A stretch of 64,000 nucleotides of DNA from Taibaiella lutea (lineage in GTDB: Bacteria > Bacteroidota > Bacteroidia > Chitinophagales > Chitinophagaceae). This document shows, piece after piece, positions 52,720 to 61,297 of the stretch. The notes under the pieces are model-generated. The model saw only the letters and a program-made list of their open reading frames with translations. It had not been told where the DNA came from and did not search any database. A program made the position numbers and the translations under genes. Every line of letters begins with the position of its first letter. Positions within the stretch are counted from its first letter, which is position 1. The stretch covers positions 1,577,990 to 1,641,989 of the forward strand of contig NZ_VWSH01000001.1 in NCBI RefSeq assembly GCF_008629695.1, given 5' to 3'.

Positions 52720-53316
52720 ATGTTGTCCCATCTCAAGGATTGGGACATGCGATGTTTCATTAAAATAAACGTGGACTGGACCGGTACTTTCGGCGATTTC
52801 CTGATGCCTTTGATGCGCGACCAGAGAGTCTGGTATCCGCTATATGCTTTATTGCTTACTTATGTTATAGTGAAGTTCAAATGGAAGGCTGTTCCGTTTA
52901 TATTGTTTGGTGTAGTTACAGTGGCATTATCCGACATTATCAGCAGCCATTTTCTTAAAGATTTTATAGGAAGAATAAGGCCTTGTCATGAAGAACAATT
53001 AGTAGGTATCATGAAACTGCGGGTTGGCTATTGCCCAAACAGCGGCAGCTTCACTTCTTCACATGCGGTCAATCATTTTAGTCTGGCTACTTTCTTTTAT
53101 CTCGCATTACGACCGTATTTCAAACGATGGGCATTGCTGTTTTTCCTTTGGGCAGGTTTAATAGCTTACGCACAAGTTTATGTCGGTGTGCACTATCCGG
53201 GCGATGTTTTGGGTGGTGCTGTCTTGGGAATGCTGATAGGAATTCTTACGGCTTATTTTTTCAGGCGCTATTTTAACTTTCAGAAAAATCCTTTTAAGAA
53301 AGAAGCCCGGATTTAA
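52720..53316 (+). CDS. PAP2-family phosphatase
   Basis: Membrane phosphatase of the phosphatidic acid/undecaprenyl-pyrophosphate type. The three signature motifs are visible: KDFIGRIRPCHE (KxxxxxxRP), SFTSSHAVNHF (PSGH variant, with Ser instead of Pro-Ser-Gly) and YAQVYVGVHYPGDVLGG (SR-like xxxxxHxxxD). The open frame starts at 52678, but MLSHLKDWD (ATG 52720, 198 aa) is the usual start. It is divergent from the LtaS-like gene, so the two may act on envelope phospholipids together. Confidence 0.87.
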   Translation: MLSHLKDWDMRCFIKINVDWTGTFGDFLMPLMRDQRVWYPLYALLLTYVIVKFKWKAVPFILFGVVTVALSDIISSHFLKDFIGRIRPCHEEQLVGIMKLRVGYCPNSGSFTSSHAVNHFSLATFFYLALRPYFKRWALLFFLWAGLIAYAQVYVGVHYPGDVLGGAVLGMLIGILTAYFFRRYFNFQKNPFKKEARI

Positions 53317-53360
53317 TAATATTCTTTAGAAATCCCGAAATCATACAATTAAAAGAATTT

Positions 53361-54023
53361 TCAGGCAGATATTCTTTTCTTTTCCTGTCTCCAGATTATA
53401 TAGGAATAGATAAAGGGAAAGAATGCAATTGACAATGTTACAATCAGGAAAATCTGATTCATCAGCACTTCATTGTTCAATATAAATGGCAATACAGCCA
53501 GAAACAAGCCTGCTACTACCCAGATTTTACCTGCAAGCTGATGCGTTTTCTTCCATACTATTTCATTTTCTAATGCCCACGGAGAGCGGATTCCGATGAA
53601 ATAATTCGGCTTTAAAGCAGGAAAGAAATTACCCAATACGGCAAAAAATAATCCTATGCCTGCAAATAAGAAATTCCCGGTATGCCCTATATTCTGCTTA
53701 TAAGAAATATAGATGGTAATACAGGCAATAGCGGTGATAAAAAGCAATACGATAAATCTTATTTTTTCAAATTTACCGCCCTGTTGTAATCTTTGCTTCG
53801 GATCAATTCTGGGAATAACGAGGAATAATAAGTACATCATCAGGCTTAAACTCGCAGGTATAAACCAAAGACTTTCCTTGCTACTCCAGCCATTCGCCTT
53901 TCCATCAATACCAAAATGTGTCGGCACCGTTTGCGGCAAAGAAGCATACACCCAACTTAAAAATACGTATGGAAGGATGCACAGCAACCAATAGAATATT
54001 TCTTTTTTAAAATGAATTTTCAT
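53361..54023 (-). CDS. SdpI-family membrane protein (DUF1648 N-domain)
   Basis: Six membrane segments. The N-terminal part (WLLCILPYVFLSWVYASLPQTVPTHFGIDGKANGWSSKESLWF) matches DUF1648, and the C-terminal half (FFPALKPNYFIGIRSPWALENEIVWKKTHQLAGKIWVVAG) matches the SdpI domain. In Bacillus, SdpI gives immunity to the SdpC toxin and recruits the repressor SdpR to the membrane. The frame extends to 54089, overlapping the upstream gene, but ATG 54023 is the better start. An ArsR-type repressor gene is directly upstream. Confidence 0.9.
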   Translation of the reverse strand: MKIHFKKEIFYWLLCILPYVFLSWVYASLPQTVPTHFGIDGKANGWSSKESLWFIPASLSLMMYLLFLVIPRIDPKQRLQQGGKFEKIRFIVLLFITAIACITIYISYKQNIGHTGNFLFAGIGLFFAVLGNFFPALKPNYFIGIRSPWALENEIVWKKTHQLAGKIWVVAGLFLAVLPFILNNEVLMNQIFLIVTLSIAFFPFIYSYIIWRQEKKRISA

Positions 54024-54048
54024 CTTTATTGATTTTAGATAATTAAGG

Positions 54049-54303
54049 TTATTTCCGAAGTGATAATATCCATTCAAGAACATCGTCAAGCACAGTCGTA
54101 TTAATACTATAAACTATAAATTGTCCTTTTTTTTCAGAACCAACTAAGTCTGCCTGTCTTAAAATCTCCAGATGATGCGAAATACTCGGCTTTGAAATAT
54201 GGAACAAATCTGCAATTTCTCCTGCAGTCAAATCCTTCTCACGCAAGTGTTTCAGTATCTCGCGACGTATTGGATCATTTAATGCCTTAAATAGATTATT
54301 CAA
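54049..54303 (-). CDS. ArsR-family repressor (SdpR-like autorepressor)
   Basis: 84-aa winged helix-turn-helix protein: FKALNDPIRREILKHLREKDLTAGEIADLFHISKPSISHHLEILRQADLVGSEKKGQFIVYSIN. There is no cysteine metal site, so it is not a metal sensor and resembles SdpR of Bacillus subtilis. The next gene encodes an SdpI-like protein (25-nt gap). An inverted repeat 12 nt upstream of its start is the likely operator. Together this looks like a self-regulated immunity/signalling pair. Confidence 0.9.
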   Translation of the reverse strand: MNNLFKALNDPIRREILKHLREKDLTAGEIADLFHISKPSISHHLEILRQADLVGSEKKGQFIVYSINTTVLDDVLEWILSLRK

Positions 54304-54314
54304 TGAATGATTAG

Positions 54315-54338
54315 ATATTTAGACAAATGTCTAAATAT
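54315..54338. promoter_or_regulatory. Inverted-repeat operator of the sdpRI-like operon
   Basis: atatttagac at 54315-54324 and gtctaaatat at 54329-54338 are perfect complements with a 4-nt spacer, the form of ArsR/SdpR sites. The minus-strand -7-like sequence GACATTTG lies within it, so bound repressor would block transcription. Confidence 0.65.
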
Positions 54339-54353
54339 TATCTGATAAAAACA

Positions 54354-54383
54354 AATGCCACATCGGCATTTTGATGTGGCATT
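54354..54383 (-). terminator. Terminator of trhO
   Basis: An 11-bp stem (aatgccacatc / gatgtggcatt) with a T-rich run following on the minus strand, 23 nt after the trhO stop. Confidence 0.75.
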
Positions 54384-54405
54384 CTTGTTATTCCTTATTA
54401 TGCAT

Positions 54406-55479
54406 TTACAAATTATCAGCAGCATCTCTTTCTTTGCGCCAATCTTCACGGTGCTTTCTCAGTGGATGATCTTTAGATTTGTTGAATATTTTTATACCGT
54501 TTTCGCGTCCGGCACGTAAGGCTCTTTGTTCTTCTTCAGGCAAATGATGTTCTGTCACACAGGCCTCGCTACAACAACCATCGTGTTTTACAGCACAGTC
54601 TTCACATTGAATAAATAACAAATGGCAACCGTCATTTTTACAGTTGGTATGTACATCGCAAGCCTTTCCGCATTGATGGCAATGCGCAATCACATCTTCT
54701 GTAATGCGCTCTCCAAGTCTCTCATCAAAAACAAAATTCTTCCCGATAAATTTCAACGGAAGATTTTGCTCTTTAGCCTTTCTTGCATATTCAATAATAC
54801 CACCTTCCACATGAAATACATTTCTGAATCCGTTATGAAGCATATAAGCGCTTGCTTTTTCACAGCGAATACCGCCTGTACAGTACATTACAATATTTTT
54901 ATCCTTATTGTCTTTCAGCATGTCTAATGCCATTGGCAGCTGTTCTCTGAAAGTATCTGACGGTACCTCTATTGCATCCTGAAAGTGTCCTACTTCATAT
55001 TCATAATGATTGCGCATATCCACAAACACTGTTTCAGGATCATCAATCATTTGATTTACTTCGTCAGCTTTCAGATATTTACCAACGTTGGCGGGATTGA
55101 AATTGGGGTCGTCGATACCATCGGCAACAATCTGATTGCGCACTTTCATACGTAATACCCAAAACGATTTACCGTCATCATCTACCGCAATGTTCAAACG
55201 TACACCGTTCAATTCAGGAGCGGCATTAAACAGTGTTTCCTTAAAAGCTTCAAATTGACTTTCAGGCACGCTTGCCTGTGCATTAATCCCTTCGTGCGCA
55301 ATATAAATGCGGCCAAAGACTTTTAAAGGTTCAAATTGTTTGTAAAGCGCATCCCGAAAGGCCTGCGGCTCATTGATGTGGAAATACTTGTAAAAGGAAA
55401 CTGTAGTACGCGGCTCGGTTTCTGCCAACATACGTGCTTTCAGCTCCTCATTAGAAATACGGTTGTGTAACACTGGCAT
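54406..55479 (-). CDS. trhO: tRNA uridine-34 5-hydroxylase TrhO (rhodanese family)
   Basis: Oxygen-dependent hydroxylase making ho5U34 in tRNA. It has an N-terminal UPF0176 domain ([18 protein letters not shown] ... [17 protein letters not shown]), a central rhodanese domain with the active-site loop [11 protein letters not shown] (Cys200) and a C-terminal Cys-rich zinc-like region ([29 protein letters not shown]), as in YceA/TrhO. At 357 aa it is full length. It has its own promoter (55523-55552) and terminator. Confidence 0.94.
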   Translation of the reverse strand: MPVLHNRISNEELKARMLAETEPRTTVSFYKYFHINEPQAFRDALYKQFEPLKVFGRIYIAHEGINAQASVPESQFEAFKETLFNAAPELNGVRLNIAVDDDGKSFWVLRMKVRNQIVADGIDDPNFNPANVGKYLKADEVNQMIDDPETVFVDMRNHYEYEVGHFQDAIEVPSDTFREQLPMALDMLKDNKDKNIVMYCTGGIRCEKASAYMLHNGFRNVFHVEGGIIEYARKAKEQNLPLKFIGKNFVFDERLGERITEDVIAHCHQCGKACDVHTNCKNDGCHLLFIQCEDCAVKHDGCCSEACVTEHHLPEEEQRALRAGRENGIKIFNKSKDHPLRKHREDWRKERDAADNL

Positions 55480-55522
55480 GGTGCTCTTCCTTATTTGATT
55501 AGAGGTAATTAAATTATCGCCG

Positions 55523-55552
55523 CAAAATTAAAGAAAAATAAATAAACGTCAA
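55523..55552 (-). promoter_or_regulatory. Putative trhO promoter
   Basis: On the minus strand TTG (55552-55550), 19 nt, then TAATTTTG (55530-55523) match the Bacteroidota consensus closely, giving a leader of about 38 nt. Confidence 0.6.
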
Positions 55553-55565
55553 TTGGAGGTAAAGA

Positions 55566-56558
55566 TTACTTCAGCCTTCTCAAACCATCCATCGCATCTT
55601 TTAAGTTAGGATTGAAAACCAAGGATTGGTTATAAGCTACGACAGCACTATCTTTCTGATGCATCGTTTCAAAACATTGCCCTTTATAAAAATAGGCTTC
55701 TGCATCATTTGGCTGGCTTTCAATGGCCATATTAAAATGACGCAATGCCTTTTCTGTATTTTTTTCCTGATAAAATATTTTGCCTAAAGCTATGTACGCA
55801 TCGGTATAATCGCGATCTCTGAGAATACAGTCAGTGTAGAATTCCTTTGCTTTAGGAATATCTTTTCTATCCGCATAAAAAGAAGCCAAATCATACAAAG
55901 GTGTCACATCCATTGTATCAAGCCGGAAAGTCTGTTGATATTGAGGAACAGCCATGTCATTATCTGACTCGCTGTATAAAGTTGCCAATCCGTAAGAAGC
56001 CTGATAATTAAGTGGATCGGTTTTTAAAACAGCAAGCAATGTATTAATCGCAGATGCTGTATCCTTCTGAGCTGCAAAAATTTCCGCCTGCATTAACATT
56101 GCCCCGGCATGTTGTGGTGCAGCAGCCAAAATCTGGTTTACCTGATGCTTGGCATCTTCTACTTTATTATCAGCAAGAAATGCTTTGGCCAATAAAATTC
56201 TTGTGTTCACATTACCTGAAGAAACTTTCAGGTTTTCCTGCAAAGCCTTTATGGCCGCATCGGTGTGACCTAATTGCAAATTCAGATAACCAATGGTAAA
56301 AGAATATTGCTGATTATTTTTATCTAAACTTTGTGCCTTTATTACATCAACCAAAGCAAGGCTATCGTTGTTAATCTGAGAAAGTGCTTCGGCACGACGG
56401 AAATATAATGCTGCATCATTCGGATTTTCCCTGATTGAATCCGTTAATGGCTGGACGGTGGGATTATGATAAGCGGGATTTGTTTCTTCAGGCTGCGATG
56501 AACCGCAGGAAACAAGTATCATTCCAAGAATAAAAAAAGGTGCAATTATTTTCAGCAT
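55566..56558 (-). CDS. TPR-repeat lipoprotein
   Basis: Signal peptide with lipobox LVSCGSS (cysteine near residue 18), then eight or more TPR units, e.g. DAALYFRRAEALSQINNDSLALVDVIKAQSLD, QYSFTIGYLNLQLGHTDAAIKALQEN and DAYIALGKIFYQEKNTEKALRHFNMAIE. It is probably an outer-membrane-anchored scaffold. The open frame extends to 56612, but ATG 56558 gives the lipoprotein signal. A minus-strand TACTTTTG box lies 35 nt upstream. It is monocistronic and convergent with nothing. Confidence 0.82.
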   Translation of the reverse strand: MLKIIAPFFILGMILVSCGSSQPEETNPAYHNPTVQPLTDSIRENPNDAALYFRRAEALSQINNDSLALVDVIKAQSLDKNNQQYSFTIGYLNLQLGHTDAAIKALQENLKVSSGNVNTRILLAKAFLADNKVEDAKHQVNQILAAAPQHAGAMLMQAEIFAAQKDTASAINTLLAVLKTDPLNYQASYGLATLYSESDNDMAVPQYQQTFRLDTMDVTPLYDLASFYADRKDIPKAKEFYTDCILRDRDYTDAYIALGKIFYQEKNTEKALRHFNMAIESQPNDAEAYFYKGQCFETMHQKDSAVVAYNQSLVFNPNLKDAMDGLRRLK

Positions 56559-56592
56559 AATTTTGGAAACGTATTTCAATTTTGAACCAGAG

Positions 56593-56600
56593 CAAAAGTA
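56593..56600 (-). promoter_or_regulatory. Putative -7 box of the TPR lipoprotein gene
   Basis: TACTTTTG on the minus strand fits TAnnTTTG. Its position supports the shorter start at 56558. Confidence 0.4.
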
Positions 56601-56707
56601 AGATAACCGCATTAATCAGGCATGGCAAATATTAACCAGCTTTATACATTTTCGTTGTGTCATTTAAAATTCATATTCAATAACTTAGCAAAAAATAGCT
56701 TTAATAA

Positions 56708-57592
56708 ATGGAACGTGTAAAAATATTCGTACAAAAAATTCAGGAGTTATATTACAGCAAACACCCCAAATCGGCCATAGACATAGATTTGATGCTGGAT
56801 TATACAAGGGTTATGTATATTGATTTATTGGAATGGAGAAAAGAATTCACAGAACCGGTTCAGTCGGATGTTAATACAGTAATGCAGGAACATGCTGCAA
56901 CAAATAATGAAAACGAAACGGAACAGCAGTCATCTGTTCAAACACAGGAAACGAAAGATGAACCCGTAAATGAAAATATAATTCAGCCTGCAACAAAAGA
57001 AGAAACGGAGCCTGCAACAAATAATTCAACAGAAACAGAAGAAATTACACAGCCGGAAACGCAGGTTGAAAATATTCCCACGCAAGAAGAAGAAAAGGAG
57101 CCCGAACCTGAATTGGTTCAGGAATTTCCGGAGGAGGAAAGCATTGCTGCTTTATCGCAAGAGAACACAGGCATTAGTTTTGAAGCACCTGCTCCTGCAG
57201 AACATTTTGTAGCAATTGAAGACACACTTGTTGAAGAAGCTCCGGTAGAAACACAGACGGCTATTGAAATTCCGGCTCCTACACCTGCCGAAATTCCTTT
57301 GCCTGAAATAAAAAAGTACGAGCCTGCAAAGCTGTTTGACAGCATTGTTGAAACAAAAGACATCAGGACTTCTATCGGCATTAATGATAAATATCTTTTT
57401 TTAAATGAGTTGTTCAATAATCATAAATCCAATTATGAGGAGACATTGGACAAACTAAATCAGATAAAAACATTGAACGAAGCCAAAGACTGGGTAAAAA
57501 CAAAAGTCGCAGCCAATTTACATTGGGATGATAATGACGGGACGGTTAAAGGTTTTTATGCCTTATTGGAAAAACATTTTTCTGCCAGGTAA
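56708..57592 (+). CDS. Hypothetical protein with Glu/Pro/Thr-rich low-complexity middle (294 aa)
   Basis: Two conserved-looking ends, MERVKIFVQKIQELYYSKHPKSAIDIDLMLDYTRVMYIDLLEWRK (1-46) and a C-terminal domain (about 205-294: RTSIGINDKYLFLNELFNNHKSNYEETLDKLNQI), are joined by about 150 residues of acidic, Pro/Thr/Gln-rich disordered sequence. This end-linker-end pattern is common in conserved Bacteroidota proteins of unknown role. The C-terminal 36 nt of the gene plus its stop overlap the convergent kdtA gene. Confidence 0.75.
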   Translation: MERVKIFVQKIQELYYSKHPKSAIDIDLMLDYTRVMYIDLLEWRKEFTEPVQSDVNTVMQEHAATNNENETEQQSSVQTQETKDEPVNENIIQPATKEETEPATNNSTETEEITQPETQVENIPTQEEEKEPEPELVQEFPEEESIAALSQENTGISFEAPAPAEHFVAIEDTLVEEAPVETQTAIEIPAPTPAEIPLPEIKKYEPAKLFDSIVETKDIRTSIGINDKYLFLNELFNNHKSNYEETLDKLNQIKTLNEAKDWVKTKVAANLHWDDNDGTVKGFYALLEKHFSAR

Positions 57593-58755
57593 TCCATAAT
57601 TCTTTTGGTAGCACCTAACTGAGCCAAAACATACATCTTTGCGTTGTTGCTTAACTGCAGCAACGCATTTTTATTATTTAAAATAGCATTTGTAAATTCG
57701 TTTGCACTCGAAATGCTTTTGGCTGCATTGATTTCTATCATCTCAACAGCTTCTCTGTAACGGTCATACGTCGGACCAAAGAAAATAGGTTTACCAAAAA
57801 CAGCGGGCTCTATAACATTGTGGATCCCGCTGCGTGTAAAACCGCCGCCAACCCAGATAACATCCGCATACTTATATAAATAGGACAATTGTCCCATTGT
57901 ATGTATGATACAAACACGGCTCCTTCTGAAATCTTCTTCATTTGTTGCCCATAAACAACTTTCACAGGGAAACAAGCCCTGGATTCGTGAGATATTGACA
58001 TCATTTATTTCATGCGGCGCCAATAAAAGTTTGTATTCCGATGGCAGAGCTTTCAAAGTCTTTTTTAATAAAGCCTCATCATCAAACCATGTGCTTCCGG
58101 CAACTATAAGTTTATGGTTTTCTTTAAAAACTTCTATTGTCCTGAAAGATTTATCCATCTCCAGCACTCTGGCAGAACGGTCAAATCTTGTGTCTCCTGC
58201 TATTTGTACATTCCTGATTTGAATATTATAGAGCAATTTTGCAGATGCTGCATCCTGTACAAAGATTTGCGTATAAGCCTGCAACATTGCCCGATACAAG
58301 CTCCCATACCATTTAAAAAAAGGATGACGTGGCTGAAATATAGCAGAGAAAAGGATTACAGGGATTTTACGACCCTGAAGGGTTTTAAGATAATGATACC
58401 AGAATTCGTATTTTACAAAAAGAACACAAACCGGGTTTATAAGTGAGATAAATTTTTCTGCAGTCCTTTTACCATCCAAAGGAAGGTAAAAAATATGATC
58501 TGCATGCTCATAATTCTTTTTAGCCTCAAATCCTGACGGTGAAAAAAAAGTAAGCACTATGCTGTATTCAGGGTATTGTTCTTTAATGGCTTCAATAATA
58601 GGGCGGCCTTGTTCAAACTCTCCTAATGATGCACAATGAATCCATACTTTCTTTCTTTCATCATTTTTAAGATCTGTTTCAACACGTTTTAATATACGCT
58701 TTCTTCCTTGTACAAATAATTTTGCTTTGGCATTGAATAATGAAGCGAGGCGCAA
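57556..58755 (-). CDS. waaA: 3-deoxy-D-manno-octulosonic acid transferase KdtA (WaaA)
   Basis: Adds Kdo to lipid IVA in lipopolysaccharide assembly. It has VWIHCASLGEFEQGRPIIEAIK, the catalytic region VLTFFSPSGFEAKK, VCVLFVKYEFWYHYL, LIVAGSTWFDDEALL and the C-terminal GGGFTRSGIHNVIEPAVFGKPIFFGP. TTG 58755 is the first conventional start in the frame, but the family's N-terminus (LYNIGI..YG) is encoded in frame just upstream (to about 58794) without an ATG, GTG or TTG. The real start may be a CTG or ATT codon. A stop lies in frame at about 58829-58827. Confidence 0.9.
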   Translation of the reverse strand: MRLASLFNAKAKLFVQGRKRILKRVETDLKNDERKKVWIHCASLGEFEQGRPIIEAIKEQYPEYSIVLTFFSPSGFEAKKNYEHADHIFYLPLDGKRTAEKFISLINPVCVLFVKYEFWYHYLKTLQGRKIPVILFSAIFQPRHPFFKWYGSLYRAMLQAYTQIFVQDAASAKLLYNIQIRNVQIAGDTRFDRSARVLEMDKSFRTIEVFKENHKLIVAGSTWFDDEALLKKTLKALPSEYKLLLAPHEINDVNISRIQGLFPCESCLWATNEEDFRRSRVCIIHTMGQLSYLYKYADVIWVGGGFTRSGIHNVIEPAVFGKPIFFGPTYDRYREAVEMIEINAAKSISSANEFTNAILNNKNALLQLSNNAKMYVLAQLGATKRIMDYLAEKCFSNKA

Positions 58756-58820
58756 GCCAGCGCCATAACATGCAATGCCGATATTGTACAGAAAAAGCTG
58801 GATAGGAAAAATATTATTGG

Positions 58821-59591
58821 TTAAATCTTAATGTCAATATGTAAACCATCATAAGCCATAAACATGCCTGCGGGCAAATCTGCTTCCAATGTTGCATGTA
58901 AGCCAAGTTGATGGCTTGCATGGGTAAAATATGTTTTGGCAGCTCCTATCTCTTTTGCCAGCTCTATTGCTTCACTCAATGTAAAATGAGAAACATGCGG
59001 TTCATGCCTTAATGCATTTAACACTAAAATTTCAGTCCCCTTAAGTTTTTCAATTTCTTCCGGTGCAATGTAGTTGGCGTCCGTTATATAACTGAAATTT
59101 CCGATCCTGAAACCATAAACCGGTAACTTATAGTGCATAACATGGATTGGTTGAAACGTAACATCTCCAATAGTAAAAGGTTCGCCGGTTATGGGGATAA
59201 TATTTAAAACCGGAATACCTGGATATTGAACGCCATTAAACGCATATTGAAATTCTCTGCGAAGGACCTCTTCTGTATACTTATCGGCATATAAATCTAT
59301 GCCGCTATTTTGCCAGTAATTAAAAGCTCTTACATCATCCAGGCCTGCAACATGATCTTTATGACCGTGTGTAAAAACAACTGCATCTAAGGTAGGAACT
59401 TGTGCACGCAACATCTGATAACGAAAGTCAGGACCTGTATCAATAACGATACTTGTATTTTCTGTTTTAACCCAGATGGATGCTCTTAAACGGTTATCTC
59501 TTGTGTCCGGGGAAGTACACACGTTACATTTGCAGCCAATAAATGGAACACCTTGCGAAGTTCCGGTTCCTAAGAAAGTAATTGTAGCCAC
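58821..59591 (-). CDS. Metallo-beta-lactamase fold hydrolase (PhnP-like)
   Basis: MBL phosphodiesterase-type protein: MATITFLGTGTSQGVPFIGCKCNVC at the N-terminus, the metal motif THGHKDH (His75, His77, Asp79, His80), DDVRAFNYWQ, and later HVMHYKLPVYGFR and YFTHASHQLGLH. The CxCxxC stretch near residue 20 matches PhnP, a cyclic-phosphate diesterase; other members act on different substrates. It follows the 102-aa gene with a 2-nt gap and precedes waaA, forming one operon. Confidence 0.87.
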   Translation of the reverse strand: MATITFLGTGTSQGVPFIGCKCNVCTSPDTRDNRLRASIWVKTENTSIVIDTGPDFRYQMLRAQVPTLDAVVFTHGHKDHVAGLDDVRAFNYWQNSGIDLYADKYTEEVLRREFQYAFNGVQYPGIPVLNIIPITGEPFTIGDVTFQPIHVMHYKLPVYGFRIGNFSYITDANYIAPEEIEKLKGTEILVLNALRHEPHVSHFTLSEAIELAKEIGAAKTYFTHASHQLGLHATLEADLPAGMFMAYDGLHIDIKI

Positions 59592-59593
59592 GA

Positions 59594-59902
59594 TTATAAA
59601 TCCATTTTGGTTTGTACCGGATTGTTGTTTTCTCCGGTATTATTCTCGAGTAGTTGCTTGTACCATTTAAGCATTTCGCCACTCAGCTCATCTTCATTCA
59701 CCTGCAAGGTTGGTAATATTTCTATTAAAGCATTGATTCTGCCTTCTACATTCAGGAAGCGATTAATGACGGCAATACGCTTATCTTCCAATACACAGAA
59801 GCCGGAATTGAAATTGCCTTTCTCGTAGCGCACACGGTAACGTGCCTCTTCAAAGAGTTGTTCCAACTTTTTTAATGTGTTTGGTGTATATTTGAAGCTC
59901 AT
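59594..59902 (-). CDS. Conserved hypothetical protein (102 aa)
   Basis: Soluble, mostly helical. The start MSFKYTPNTLKKLEQLFEEARYRVRYEKGNFNSGFCVLED followed by KRIAVINRFLNVEGRINALIEIL is typical of a short protein widespread in Bacteroidota without known function. It is the first gene of the operon that continues with the MBL hydrolase and waaA. The acidic C-terminal tail is probably disordered. Confidence 0.7.
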   Translation of the reverse strand: MSFKYTPNTLKKLEQLFEEARYRVRYEKGNFNSGFCVLEDKRIAVINRFLNVEGRINALIEILPTLQVNEDELSGEMLKWYKQLLENNTGENNNPVQTKMDL

Positions 59903-59985
59903 TGCTGCGTTATCTTTTTGAATAGCTGACAGTAAAATTAATCAGGCTTTTTAAATCGGTAAAAATATTATTCCGTATTAACTAT

Positions 59986-60708
59986 ATGATATTAAAGACC
60001 AAAGATTTCAGAAACAAGGCTGAAATCCCGAAGGATAAAGGTAACAAAATACTTGCAATCCTTTTGTTTATATTATCGATTACCGCTTCGCAACTGCATG
60101 CGCAGGATTACAAACCCGAATATCATAACATGAGTGCAGGTTTGATAGGTGGCATTGATTTTGCGCAGGTGGATGGCGACGGTTACAAGGGTTATAACAA
60201 AATGGGCATTACCGGTGGCGGCGTGCTTTTCATGCCTTTCGGGCAATTGGAAAATTTCCCGATAGATGCTACGATTGCATTGAGTATGGAAGTATTATTT
60301 ACACAAAAGGGTTCAAAAGGCAACGATCCTGTCCCCGGTATATTAAGCCAGAATATTAATATGCAGTATGCCGAGGTCCCTTTTCAACTGAACTTATATC
60401 GTGGTCCCCGCAAATCCGGTTTTGGCATGGGGCTTTCCATCGGATATTTGGCCATAAGCGAAGAAACTATTGTAACAGATCAGGGCGTATCATTGAAGAA
60501 TGGCAATCCGTTTAATAAATTTGATTTGAATTATGTGCTGACGGCTAATATCCATTTATGGAACGGCCTTTTCCTCAGCCCTAAATTTCAATATTCCCTG
60601 CTTTCTGTACGGGATAACAATAGTATGTATGGCGGCCGCGATCAGCAGTTCAATAATGTAGTGGCATTAAGGTTGATGTATTTATTTAAAAATGACAGTA
60701 ATAATTAG
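59986..60708 (+). CDS. Outer-membrane beta-barrel (porin-family) protein
   Basis: A long basic N-terminus precedes a signal peptide (ILAILLFILSITASQLHAQ). It is followed by a barrel of the OMP_b-brl type: AGLIGGIDFAQVDGDGYKGYNKMGITGGGVLFMPFG ... MQYAEVPFQLNLY ... GMGLSIGYLAISEE ... SPKFQYSLLSV ... ALRLMYLFKN. The QYAEVPF strand is a hallmark of the family. The extra 20 residues before the signal are unusual, and no later ATG gives a better start. Its stop is 2 nt from the next gene, so they are co-translated. Confidence 0.8.
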   Translation: MILKTKDFRNKAEIPKDKGNKILAILLFILSITASQLHAQDYKPEYHNMSAGLIGGIDFAQVDGDGYKGYNKMGITGGGVLFMPFGQLENFPIDATIALSMEVLFTQKGSKGNDPVPGILSQNINMQYAEVPFQLNLYRGPRKSGFGMGLSIGYLAISEETIVTDQGVSLKNGNPFNKFDLNYVLTANIHLWNGLFLSPKFQYSLLSVRDNNSMYGGRDQQFNNVVALRLMYLFKNDSNN

Positions 60709-60710
60709 AA

Positions 60711-61154
60711 ATGAAATATTTAAAGATAGTTTTTGCCATAGTTATATTATTCAGTGCTTTACAAGCTAAAAGCCAAAGCAATTATTCAAGTGCTTTGAGT
60801 GGTTTTGAAAATGAATACCAGAATTGCCTTGATAAAGGAGACAATATGCTGGGCTGTTCGCAACAATATTATCAGCAATTGGATGGCCTGTTGCAGTCGG
60901 TTTTGAAGGATTTGAAAACCAGCATGAAAGTCAGTCAGAGAACAACATTCAGAAATGAACAAACAGCCTGGACCCAAAAGAAAGAAGCTTATTTCAGGCA
61001 ATTGCCTAAAAGTGTAAAGGAAGATAATGAGGATTTATCGGGCGCAGATCTGCAAATGGTAATACTGGACAAAAAGTCGGAATTTTTGATTGAAAGGATA
61101 AATGAGTTAATTGGAATGGGGGGAGATATTGGAGATTCCGGAGACGGCAATTAA
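60711..61154 (+). CDS. LprI-like (DUF1311) exported protein
   Basis: Signal peptide (MKYLKIVFAIVILFSALQAKSQ) and a single domain with the DUF1311/LprI pattern: CLDKGDNMLGCSQQYYQQLDGLLQSVLKDLK, with two Cys and the QxAWxxxKEAYF-like EQTAWTQKKEAYFRQL. Some LprI proteins inhibit lysozyme; here that is only a family hint. The C-terminus is Gly/Asp-rich. It is 2 nt behind the OMP gene and 137 nt upstream of the T9SS cargo gene. Confidence 0.8.
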   Translation: MKYLKIVFAIVILFSALQAKSQSNYSSALSGFENEYQNCLDKGDNMLGCSQQYYQQLDGLLQSVLKDLKTSMKVSQRTTFRNEQTAWTQKKEAYFRQLPKSVKEDNEDLSGADLQMVILDKKSEFLIERINELIGMGGDIGDSGDGN

Positions 61155-61297
61155 TCTATTTATATTTTATAATAACGTTTACAAGAAAAACAATCCGTTA
61201 TCAAGATATATTAAGTAGTAATGTATTATTGGTCCTATTTTTGGCATACCCTAAATCTGGTTAGTCATTTAAGATTAATAAACATATCTATTTGCCC

